A stretch of DNA of 47,730 nt. Source: Lachnospiraceae bacterium. Lineage in GTDB: Bacteria > Bacillota > Clostridia > Lachnospirales > Lachnospiraceae. Made by a program: the position numbers and the translations under genes. The stretch spans positions 1 to 47,730 of the forward strand of contig SVEB01000021.1 in assembly GCA_015057635.1 (NCBI GenBank), written 5' to 3'. The notes beneath the pieces were generated by a model. The model was given only the letters and a program-made list of their open reading frames with translations. It did not search any database and was not told where the DNA came from. Positions 16,836 through 24,406 of the stretch are shown here, one piece after another (the first letter of the stretch is position 1; every line of letters starts with the position of its first letter).

Positions 16836-19757
16836 TCACTCCTGATGCAGACTTAATCCAAATTCCTTTCGTTTCATCGTAATCTCATCGGTAATATTCT
16901 CTGCATAGTTTGTCAACGATTCTCTAGGGTTTGCTGCATCATTAATTACAGCAAGTTTTGCAAAATTTAAATTTCTTTCCGTGTAATAGCCTCCTGGGAC
17001 CTGAGGGATCCCATGAATATTCTCGGCCTGTGTCATAAGACCAATTCGATCTATGGCGCTCCACGGCATCATTTGCAGTGCTTCTTTATTCGCTGTATTA
17101 TACCTGGCCGCCGCACCCATAACAGCTTCTAACTGCTTTCCAAACTCATACTGGGAATCTGCTTTGGTCCACCACTTCATAAATTCCCATGCCTTATCCT
17201 TCTTCGTGCTAGCATTCATTAACATACATCCTTGCGATGTAGTAGGTGCCGTATTCACAATCGTACCATCACTCGCCCTCATTCCCGGCAGTTGAATCAT
17301 TGCCCACTTACCTTTGATTTCTGGTGCTGATATGGACAACAGATTATACGTCGTATATTCTGCGATGCCAATTGGCATTTCACCGGTGCGAAAACGATTT
17401 TCAAAACTAAAATCCACTGTCAGGGAGTATACGGAATAAAAGTCTGTCCAATACTCAAACGCATCCAGTGCTGTCTTTGAAGATAAATCAGATGCCGTGC
17501 AATCCTTGGTATAATACTCGCCTCCCATCTGATATAAGAACATAGAATACGTCTGCATGGTAGCAGGAAGTGCAAAATTCATATTCTCTGCCTGCAAAAC
17601 CGGAAGAATTTCCACAATACTGTCCCAGGTCGTTAACTTTGATACATCAATTCCTAACTCTTCTAATATATCCGTCCGATAAAAAAGCATTGGGAATGAC
17701 ATTGTCTCAGGAAGTGCATATACCCCTTCATTGTATACAAATGGTTCTTTTGCACTGCTAAAGAAGCGCGTGCTTACTTCCTCATAATCCTCAAACTGTG
17801 ATAAATCATAAACCGCATTACGAAGTGCATAATCAACCGGATCGGTTGTCTTAACCTGAAGCGCCACATCCGGTCCCCTTCCTGCTAATGTTGCCATCAA
17901 TATGGTACTTTCCGGAACTAGCTGAAGATTAACACCGATTCCCGTCTCTTTTGTAAATTCGCTGCTGATCATTTCATTCAATGCCATTGCCTGATCCCTG
18001 CCGCCTGTCAGTCCGCTTCCGATCCAGACTGTGATTGTATCCTCTTCCCTGATTTCATCATTCTCTTCTGACAACATGGTATCATCTGATCCAAACGAAT
18101 ATAAAAAAGATGCAAAACCCGAATAGAGCTTTTTAAGGAAACCATCATCTTTCGTATCAAGCTTTGTATCTGCCTCTGCTACAAACAGATAATCTAACAG
18201 AACCGGATGCTCTCTCACCGTCATGATCCAGTTTCCGAACGTTCCAATGAGCTCCCGATACCGGCTATACAGACTTGCAATCTGATCTGGTTTTTCATGC
18301 ATCTTGGTAAGCAGAGAGATTAACTGCTCTAACTGAGAAGTAAGAGAATCCGTTGTCCCGGTCTTTGCTACTAATTCGTCGTATATCTGCTGCAGTCTCT
18401 TTGCATTTTTTTCAATAGAAAGCACCGTTTCCGGCATATATCGTCCAATCTGATAGTCCCGGTTCGTATCTGGATTGATGCTAAGAAGTGCTAATAATTC
18501 AAGATTAATGGAATTCAGATCTTCTAATATATAATCTGCCTTTGTCAGAATTCCTTCTAAGTCACCTGCTGTTACTTTTAGCGAAATCGTATGTTCTCCT
18601 TTTGTTAAGTAAAATAAGTACGGTTCCTCTTCTCCGAACTTCGTAACCTTCCAGTCATCGCTAAAGTCAAAATGAATATTCTCTGCTTCTAAAAATGGGA
18701 CTTCTCCATCCACATATAAAGTTCGGTTACAGTAAATATCACGTACATAATTCTGTTTGCTTCTGGCTCCCATGTGATAAAAACCATCCGCCGGAATTGA
18801 AACTTTCCAGCTCATCCACTGATTGGAATACTTCCACGGTGTTCCTCCAATCGCATTCAGCAGTTTATTCTTATAATCGAATGGTTCTGTCTTCGTTGAG
18901 GTGGAATCACTCACCGCATATAAGGTAGGGTCTCCCTTTTCATAGGTGTTCTCTGCCTGAATAACGATCACCCCATCCTCTAATACTCCATCTGCCATAA
19001 CTGCCCCCTCTGCCTTCTGCTTCTCTATCACCTGCTCATAGGGGTTTGGGGATAAATCTTTTGATATCAGACATAATTCTGAAATTGCCATAGGCTCCTT
19101 TACCGATGTAAACGTTATTGTATGACTTCCTGCGCTCAGATAAAAATAAAGTGCATCTCCGTAGTACCCCAAAGAATCCGTAATATATGCACTGATCCAC
19201 CTTGGCGCCTCTACCTGATTGGGCCTTGTTACCTTTCCGCTTGGACATTCCTCTTCATCTGCATAAATTCTTGTAAATTCAATGCTTTCTGTCTCTTTGA
19301 ATACATTCTTTCCATCAATTGTCACATTACGTTCTATATCACTGCCATATCCCTTAATCGGATAATAGGTAATTCCAATTGCATAGAGCCCTTCCTTCTC
19401 AACGGTAGCTTCCCAGGTGATGTACCCTTGCTCATTTGTCAGGACTGCCATCTTTCCCTCATAATTCTTAATAGCTGATACATCTTCTCCTTCTTTATAC
19501 GAAGTAATCGGGATATGTATTTCCTCTTCATTTAATAAGCTCGTATTATTCTTATAATCTGCTATATACTCCGTATATTTTTTCAAATCGCCTTCTGAGG
19601 TATAGTATTCTTCCGCTAATACGGAAACATCATCCTTTGTATCAATTGCTACTGCATTTGAATTATTGGCTTTCTTTATTGCAAGCAATGCAATCGTTGC
19701 AAGTAGCAGACCTCCGGTAAATATTTGAAATCGTTTTGATATTTTGCCCATAACCAA
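16836..19757 (-). CDS. ABC substrate-binding protein fused to two carbohydrate-binding-like domains
   Basis: The 973-aa protein is about twice the usual binding-protein length. It has an N-terminal signal/anchor helix (about 13-28, GGLLLATIALLAI) without a lipobox. A beta-sandwich module follows at about 60-232 (GYITWEATVEKEGLYAIGI, LYFYLSAGSHTITFTSV), then a second at about 262-398 (VIVIQAENTYEKGD, MSWKVSIPADGFYHMGARS, YLTKGEHTISLKV), both like CBM6/CBM35 folds. A helical spacer covers about 405-555 and a type 1 sugar-binding domain about 572-973 (TITVWIGSGLTGGRDQAMAL, LAGRGPDVALQV, AWEFMKWWTKADSQYEFGK). It should grip polymer or long oligosaccharide and hand it to the permeases encoded next. 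The start is uncertain: AAGGAGGT lies 11 bases before TTG 19757 and 17 before ATG 19751. Confidence 0.88.
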   Translation of the reverse strand: MVMGKISKRFQIFTGGLLLATIALLAIKKANNSNAVAIDTKDDVSVLAEEYYTSEGDLKKYTEYIADYKNNTSLLNEEEIHIPITSYKEGEDVSAIKNYEGKMAVLTNEQGYITWEATVEKEGLYAIGITYYPIKGYGSDIERNVTIDGKNVFKETESIEFTRIYADEEECPSGKVTRPNQVEAPRWISAYITDSLGYYGDALYFYLSAGSHTITFTSVKEPMAISELCLISKDLSPNPYEQVIEKQKAEGAVMADGVLEDGVIVIQAENTYEKGDPTLYAVSDSTSTKTEPFDYKNKLLNAIGGTPWKYSNQWMSWKVSIPADGFYHMGARSKQNYVRDIYCNRTLYVDGEVPFLEAENIHFDFSDDWKVTKFGEEEPYLFYLTKGEHTISLKVTAGDLEGILTKADYILEDLNSINLELLALLSINPDTNRDYQIGRYMPETVLSIEKNAKRLQQIYDELVAKTGTTDSLTSQLEQLISLLTKMHEKPDQIASLYSRYRELIGTFGNWIMTVREHPVLLDYLFVAEADTKLDTKDDGFLKKLYSGFASFLYSFGSDDTMLSEENDEIREEDTITVWIGSGLTGGRDQAMALNEMISSEFTKETGIGVNLQLVPESTILMATLAGRGPDVALQVKTTDPVDYALRNAVYDLSQFEDYEEVSTRFFSSAKEPFVYNEGVYALPETMSFPMLFYRTDILEELGIDVSKLTTWDSIVEILPVLQAENMNFALPATMQTYSMFLYQMGGEYYTKDCTASDLSSKTALDAFEYWTDFYSVYSLTVDFSFENRFRTGEMPIGIAEYTTYNLLSISAPEIKGKWAMIQLPGMRASDGTIVNTAPTTSQGCMLMNASTKKDKAWEFMKWWTKADSQYEFGKQLEAVMGAAARYNTANKEALQMMPWSAIDRIGLMTQAENIHGIPQVPGGYYTERNLNFAKLAVINDAANPRESLTNYAENITDEITMKRKEFGLSLHQE

Positions 19758-19851
19758 TACAATAATTACCTCCTTATTCGATTTATTCTAACGATATTCA
19801 CATTTTTATCCCCTTAAACAGTATTTATTTATACATATTATACATAAATGC

Positions 19852-19880
19852 ATTATACAATATCAACCCATTTTTTTACA
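19852..19880 (-). promoter_or_regulatory. promoter of the long rhamnogalacturonan operon
   Basis: On the minus strand TATAAT (19852-19857) lies 17 bases from TGTAAA (19875-19880). The -10 is perfect and the -35 is poor, as expected for an activated promoter. An ATTGC half-site (19880-19884) abuts the -35. About 95 bases of leader precede the 973-aa binding-protein gene. Confidence 0.65.
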
Positions 19881-19980
19881 TTGCGGTGCTTGCTAAAGGC
19901 ATTGCGCATATTGCGTTTTGGAAAACTATTTTTTGCTATCAATACACAAGATTAGCAATGTAAAAAGCAAGACCGGCAAT
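19879..19980. promoter_or_regulatory. two outward-facing AraC-type half-site pairs with 21-bp period
   Basis: CATTGCG occurs at 19879 and again at 19900, exactly 21 bp apart, with a further ATTGCG at 19910. In the opposite orientation GCAAT occurs at 19955 and 19976, again 21 bp apart. The outermost copies touch the weak -35 regions of both divergent promoters at almost equal distance (21 and 22 bases to the -10). The 12-base sequences TTTTTACATTGC (19873-19884) and GCAATGTAAAAA (19955-19966) are also exact inverted copies. Two-turn spacing of direct half-sites next to a -35 is the classic layout for AraC-family activators. Confidence 0.7.
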
Positions 19981-20007
19981 TCTATTTTTTTAATGTTGTG
20001 TTATACT
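19979..20007 (+). promoter_or_regulatory. promoter of the PL4 lyase gene
   Basis: TATACT at 20002-20007 is a good -10. The -35 at 19979-19984 (ATTCTA) is far from consensus and is overlapped by the promoter-proximal GCAAT half-site, which fits activator-dependent expression. The lyase ATG follows 38 bases later behind TTAGGAGG. Confidence 0.6.
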
Positions 20008-20045
20008 CATGGCAAGTTATAGAACGATATTTTTAGGAGGATATT

Positions 20046-21764
20046 ATGACAGATGTAACATTAAAAGTAGAAAACAACACATGCGTCATGGATAATGGAA
20101 TTCTATCCATCACCTGGAAAGAAGATGCTTCTGTTGCTTCTCTTCTAAAGGACGGTATAGAATTATTAAAAGAAGTGGATCCCATTACAAAAGAAACAAT
20201 TACCAGACATACCTTTTATGTTGATTACCATGCAGAAGGAAAGTTTAGAAAGTTCTATGTCAGCTCATTGAATGTCATCACAAATACCCCGGATATGGCT
20301 CATATCTGTTATATCGATACCCATGGGCTTCTTTATCTGGAATATCATATTATTATGATGAAAGGGATGAGCGGTATCTATTCCTATGTGATTGCAAAAA
20401 ACAACACCGATTCTGAATTTACCTTAAGCGAGCTTCGTACCGTTTATCGCTTTGGAACAAAGATTTTTGATCATGGATGCAATAGTGAACGAATCGGACT
20501 ACAGCCAACCCATAAATACATGGAGCAATATGAATGCCTTCAGGACGAGACGTATCGCCTCCCGGATGGTGAAAAATATACAAATGGTGACGTGTACTCA
20601 AAATATGACTATGCCAGTTACTTTAGTACCAATAAAGCCTGGGGACAATTCGGTCATAACTACGGTTTCTTTGTCATTCCTGTCTGCACCGACTACTATC
20701 CAAGCGGCCCATTAAAACAGGAACTGCTTGTGCATTATGATGGAATTGTACTAAATTACTTTACCGGAGCTCATTTTGGTACCGGTCCTTTTCACGTACC
20801 GATGAACTGGGAAAAATGTTACGGTCCTTTCTTTTTATATTTTAATGAAGGAAAAGATGGCCCTGCACTCTATCAGGATGCGCTTGCTGTTGCTGCCAAA
20901 GAACAGACTAAATGGCCTTATTCCTGGGTAAACGACCCACTCTATCCGCTTATTCGCTCCACTGTTACCGGAAAACTGATTCTGTCTGATGGAACCGGTT
21001 GTCATAATACAACTGTTGTCCTTGCCAAGAAAGGGCTGTGTTTTGAGAAACAGACGGCAGACTACATCTATTACACCACAACGGATGATGCCGGACGCTT
21101 TACGCTGGATCATGTTCGTTTTGGTTCCTATTCTCTCTACGCCTACCAAACCGGCGGCGATGTGACCGAACAGTTTGAGGCTGATGATATTTCCATCCAA
21201 AATAAACACGTATCTCTCCCTGATATGACCTTCTGCGTTCCAAGGCGTAAGAAAATCTGGCAGATTGGAACCGCCACACGAACAAGCGATGGCTTTGTAT
21301 TTGGGGGTGAATTACGAAACTATAAATGGTCTCAAATGGTTCCGGCTAACCTTACCTATACAATCGGGATAAGCAACGATCATGCCGATTGGTACTATGC
21401 TCAGACAAAGCCTGGCATATGGAACATTAACTTCTCTTTCTCTCCAAAAGAAAATGCATCCTATGTTCTGATCATTGCACTTTCCGGAGTCTGTGCCGGA
21501 TCTATGACAGGACGTACGGAACCATACTATGCCGTCAAATTGAATAACAGCTTAATAAAAGAAGTAACCTTCCTTAACGATTCCTCCGTCTATCGAAGTG
21601 CCACAAGAAATGGACGCTACCGCCGCCTTGTAATTCCAATTTCCGCAAGCTTATTAACGCAGGGTGATAATACTATCTCTCTATGTGTTGACAATTGTAT
21701 GATCATGTACGATACCATCCTGTTTGAGCAAGAATCAGATTCTGCTTGTAAACCACTTTCCTGA
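20046..21764 (+). CDS. PL4 rhamnogalacturonan endolyase, apparently cytoplasmic
   Basis: The 572-aa protein starts at an ATG preceded by TTAGGAGG and has no signal peptide. It shows the three-part PL4 layout: an N-terminal galactose-mutarotase-like sandwich (about 1-300), a middle FnIII-like domain (about 308-395, with VTGKLILSDGTG and DDAGRFTLDHVRFGSYSLYA) and a C-terminal CBM-like sandwich (KIWQIGTATRTSDGF, NYKWSQMVPANLTYTIGISN, WYYAQTKPG). Lys186 in SKYDYA and His243 in NYFTGAHFG are good matches for the catalytic Lys and His of Aspergillus RGL4, and Tyr238 keeps the Tyr five residues before that His. PL4 enzymes cleave the rhamnose-galacturonate bond by beta-elimination, making the unsaturated ends removed by GH105. 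It is divergent from the importer operon and shares its control region. Confidence 0.92.
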   Translation: MTDVTLKVENNTCVMDNGILSITWKEDASVASLLKDGIELLKEVDPITKETITRHTFYVDYHAEGKFRKFYVSSLNVITNTPDMAHICYIDTHGLLYLEYHIIMMKGMSGIYSYVIAKNNTDSEFTLSELRTVYRFGTKIFDHGCNSERIGLQPTHKYMEQYECLQDETYRLPDGEKYTNGDVYSKYDYASYFSTNKAWGQFGHNYGFFVIPVCTDYYPSGPLKQELLVHYDGIVLNYFTGAHFGTGPFHVPMNWEKCYGPFFLYFNEGKDGPALYQDALAVAAKEQTKWPYSWVNDPLYPLIRSTVTGKLILSDGTGCHNTTVVLAKKGLCFEKQTADYIYYTTTDDAGRFTLDHVRFGSYSLYAYQTGGDVTEQFEADDISIQNKHVSLPDMTFCVPRRKKIWQIGTATRTSDGFVFGGELRNYKWSQMVPANLTYTIGISNDHADWYYAQTKPGIWNINFSFSPKENASYVLIIALSGVCAGSMTGRTEPYYAVKLNNSLIKEVTFLNDSSVYRSATRNGRYRRLVIPISASLLTQGDNTISLCVDNCMIMYDTILFEQESDSACKPLS

Positions 21765-21800
21765 TAAATCTCCTGAAAAACAACTCGTTTTCTAATAAAC

Positions 21801-21907
21801 AAAAAATCTCAGATTTCTATCCTTTCTCCTATCTCTGCCGCTTTATTGGCATTACCTGCATGTTGCAGCAGTAGGATCTTTAAAAAGATAAAAATCTGAG
21901 ATTTTTT
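21801..21907. terminator. convergent-gene structure with perfect 16-bp outer stem and long structured loop
   Basis: AAAAAATCTCAGATTT (21801-21816) and its exact reverse complement (21892-21907) enclose about 75 bases. Inside, ATCCT/AGGAT and CTGC/GCAG can form smaller stems. It lies between the 3' ends of the convergent PL4 and GH4 genes and ends in U tracts in both directions, so it probably terminates both. A tiny inverted-repeat element is the alternative; no target duplication was found. Confidence 0.7.
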
Positions 21908-21930
21908 TACTATTATAAATGCCCGTTTTT

Positions 21931-23367
21931 CTATAAACTAAAGCATAATGCATCTTCTTTCTTCGTCACATAATCCCATCCATCCGGAAGGTATTTTGCT
22001 GTCTTTCTTATCATATCCCGTAACAGCTCTTCCACCTCTTTCTCTCCACACTTTGCCTTTACCAAAGGGTCATTGCAGAAAGCCTTTTTAGCTAACTCAA
22101 AATCACAGGTTAGTGCTGCTTTTAGAATAGTTTCATGATTTTCTACATGTGGTTTGATCAGAGCTAATACATCGTCCGGAATCTCCCCTGCAATCAGTGG
22201 ATGAATATGATCTCTTGAAAATACTGCATTGGTTTCCACAACTGCGCGTTCACTTAGATTTGGTATCTGCTTATATGTATTTGGAATATTTACATTACTA
22301 ATTACTCGCTCTAGCCCAAGAAGGCCCTTTAGCAGTAATACCCCTTCCTCACCCGATGGCTTTAACTCAATCTCTTCTTCACCTGCTACAAGGCGTTTGC
22401 TCTTTTGAAGCCGTTTTTGCAAATCCTCTTTTCTCCAGTCAACACTCGTTAATTTAAACTTCCAGGCTTCTACCGTCTTCTCATCTTTCAGATACTCGTC
22501 TCCCGGCATAAACTCAACAAGGTGACGATCACCTGCTGCTGCAATAAGTCCATATCTCATAAATAAATCAAACTTCACACGATGTGCGCATGTAAACGAT
22601 GAATTCATCCAATGCTGTTCATCCTTGATATATCCCTTATTAAAATTCTCTTCAATATAATTTCGGTAAACTGGGAATAAGTCAATTCCTTCATAAGAAG
22701 CTTCACTTAACCATGTAAAATGATTAATACCAAGCACGTTAATATGGATTTTCTCTCGTGTCACCCCATCCATATGTAAACTATCTTCCAGTATTCCTTT
22801 CAATACCTTCTGTGTTCCAAACACCTCATGGCAGCACCCAAATGCTTTAATCTCAGGGAATACCTCATACAATGTTTTTACGCATAATGACATGGGATTC
22901 GTATAGTTAATAACCCATGCCTTTGGAGAATATTCCTTAATTGCATTTGCAATTGTCACATACATAGGAATCGTTCGAAGCGCCCGCATCATGCCTCCAG
23001 GTCCTGCCGTATCGCCAACGGACTGATAGATTCCATACTTTTCAGGCTCATGCACATCAACGGCCATTTCATCAAAAGTTCCCGGCAGTATAGAGATAAT
23101 AACAAAATCAGCCCCTGTTAAGCATTCTTTCAGACTTCCTGCTGTCTGATACACCCATTTTCCAACACTGTCAGGGCGGTTAGACAGGCGATTACCGATG
23201 ATCTCATTCTGCCTTGCTGCATGTTCATCAATATCATATAAAGAAATGGTACCCGATAATGCCTTCTCCATTGCAAGATCTGCCATAAGCCTCCATGCCC
23301 ATCCTCTTGATCCACCACCAATATAGGCAATTTTAATATCACTTACCTTATGATCCTCATACTTCAT
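21931..23367 (-). CDS. lplD: GH4 alpha-galacturonidase (LplD type)
   Basis: This 478-aa enzyme of the NAD+- and Mn2+-dependent GH4 family has the dinucleotide motif IAYIGGGSRGW (about 13-23), GDTAGPGG near 118, NPM at 157-159, Cys179-His180-Glu181 in GCCHEVFGTQ, and the second metal site GINHF (His216). The CHEVF signature is the one I recall for B. subtilis LplD and Thermotoga alpha-galacturonidase. Melibiases and 6-phospho-glucosidases of GH4 have other residues there. It would release galacturonate from rhamnogalacturonan fragments in the cytoplasm, complementing the lyase and GH105. It is divergent from the AraC-type gene at 23529 and convergent with the PL4 gene. An alternative is another uronic-acid specificity within GH4. 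Confidence 0.82.
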   Translation of the reverse strand: MKYEDHKVSDIKIAYIGGGSRGWAWRLMADLAMEKALSGTISLYDIDEHAARQNEIIGNRLSNRPDSVGKWVYQTAGSLKECLTGADFVIISILPGTFDEMAVDVHEPEKYGIYQSVGDTAGPGGMMRALRTIPMYVTIANAIKEYSPKAWVINYTNPMSLCVKTLYEVFPEIKAFGCCHEVFGTQKVLKGILEDSLHMDGVTREKIHINVLGINHFTWLSEASYEGIDLFPVYRNYIEENFNKGYIKDEQHWMNSSFTCAHRVKFDLFMRYGLIAAAGDRHLVEFMPGDEYLKDEKTVEAWKFKLTSVDWRKEDLQKRLQKSKRLVAGEEEIELKPSGEEGVLLLKGLLGLERVISNVNIPNTYKQIPNLSERAVVETNAVFSRDHIHPLIAGEIPDDVLALIKPHVENHETILKAALTCDFELAKKAFCNDPLVKAKCGEKEVEELLRDMIRKTAKYLPDGWDYVTKKEDALCFSL

Positions 23368-23433
23368 GCTTTTACCCTCCTATACATTTCTCATTACGCT
23401 ATTTTCTCGTTATACTATCTTTTCCATTTCCTG

Positions 23434-23476
23434 TTGTCTATTATAGTTTGGTTTTGTATAATAATCTAAGATTATT
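23434..23476 (+). promoter_or_regulatory. promoter of the divergent AraC-type gene with overlapping palindrome
   Basis: TTGTCT (23434-23439) and TATAAT (23457-23462) are 17 bases apart. The palindrome AATAATCT-A-AGATTATT (23460-23476) starts within the -10 box, where a bound repressor or autoregulator would block transcription. It lies in the 161-base gap between lplD and the regulator gene. Confidence 0.6.
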
Positions 23477-23528
23477 TTACCTTATTTTGTAACTTTTCAA
23501 ACGATATTGCACTAGGAGGTTAAAATCA

Positions 23529-24383
23529 TTGAAAGATATTATTTACGAAGAACATAACGCCAAATTAAGTATAGAGCGTCTGATTAGAAATAAAGAATTC
23601 TCGATGACTGTAAAACATATGCACCCGCAATATGAGCTTTACTATCTTATAGCAGGGGAACGCTATTACTTTATTGAAAGCGAGACCTATCATATTACAA
23701 GCGGAAATCTTGTCTTAATCGATCGTGATGAAATTCATAAAACGGCATCCAGCAAAGATCCATACCATGAGAGGATCTTAGTCATGATTTCCGGGGAATG
23801 CATTCATTCCATCGTTACAATGCTTGGTCTGTTTTCCATCAATCAGTTGATTGCAACAAGGCGCATCATTTCCTTTCCGTCTGCCATTCAGCCAGATATC
23901 CTATTACTGCTAGAACAAATAGCCACAGAACTCCATTTTCAAAGAAAAGGCTATGAAACAATCATAAATCTAAAATTAGGGGAACTTCTCCTGTTGGCCT
24001 TCCGCTGTCAGAACTATCCAAATCCCGCCGCCACCATAAAAGATATCTCTTCCCCAAAACACAAGAAAGTAGATGAGATTGCCCGTTTTATCCGTGAACA
24101 TTACAATGATAATCTAACGCTTTCCTCCCTTTCCTCCTTATTTTTTATTCAAAAAGAATATCTAAGCCGTATCTTTAAGGAAGTGACAAGTGTAACGCTA
24201 ACCGAATATATTCATATTCAAAGGATAAAACAGGCAAAAGAAATATTAGAAAATAGTAATGCAACGATTACTCAGGTTTCTGAAGCAGTTGGATATGACA
24301 GCATTACTTACTTTGAGAAGTCATTCAAAAAATATGCAGGCATGTCACCGCTTAAATACCGAATAACACATTGTACTGGTTAG
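23529..24383 (+). CDS. AraC-family transcriptional regulator
   Basis: The 284-aa protein starts at a TTG (23529) with an excellent ACTAGGAGG eight bases upstream. The N-terminal half is a cupin-like sensor (MHPQYELYYLIAGERYYFIE, NLVLIDRDEIHKT). The C-terminal part has two helix-turn-helix units (LTLSSLSSLFFIQKEYLSRI and TQVSEAVGYDSITYFEKSFK with YAGMSPLKYR). It is divergent from lplD and probably controls it. It is also a candidate for the half-sites between the PL4 gene and the importer operon. It differs clearly from the other AraC protein of the locus (5642-6517), so two inducers or two promoters may be served. Confidence 0.93.
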   Translation: MKDIIYEEHNAKLSIERLIRNKEFSMTVKHMHPQYELYYLIAGERYYFIESETYHITSGNLVLIDRDEIHKTASSKDPYHERILVMISGECIHSIVTMLGLFSINQLIATRRIISFPSAIQPDILLLLEQIATELHFQRKGYETIINLKLGELLLLAFRCQNYPNPAATIKDISSPKHKKVDEIARFIREHYNDNLTLSSLSSLFFIQKEYLSRIFKEVTSVTLTEYIHIQRIKQAKEILENSNATITQVSEAVGYDSITYFEKSFKKYAGMSPLKYRITHCTG

Positions 24384-24406
24384 GTGATCCGAAGCAATCT
24401 GTCATT

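Noticed and set aside
19036..19248. 70-residue minus-strand frame inside the binding-protein gene
   Set aside because: It is an alternative-frame shadow of the CBM-fused binding protein.
21801..21907. Miniature inverted-repeat transposable element as the main call
   Set aside because: No target-site duplication flanks the arms, and the position between convergent gene ends with T runs fits a terminator better.
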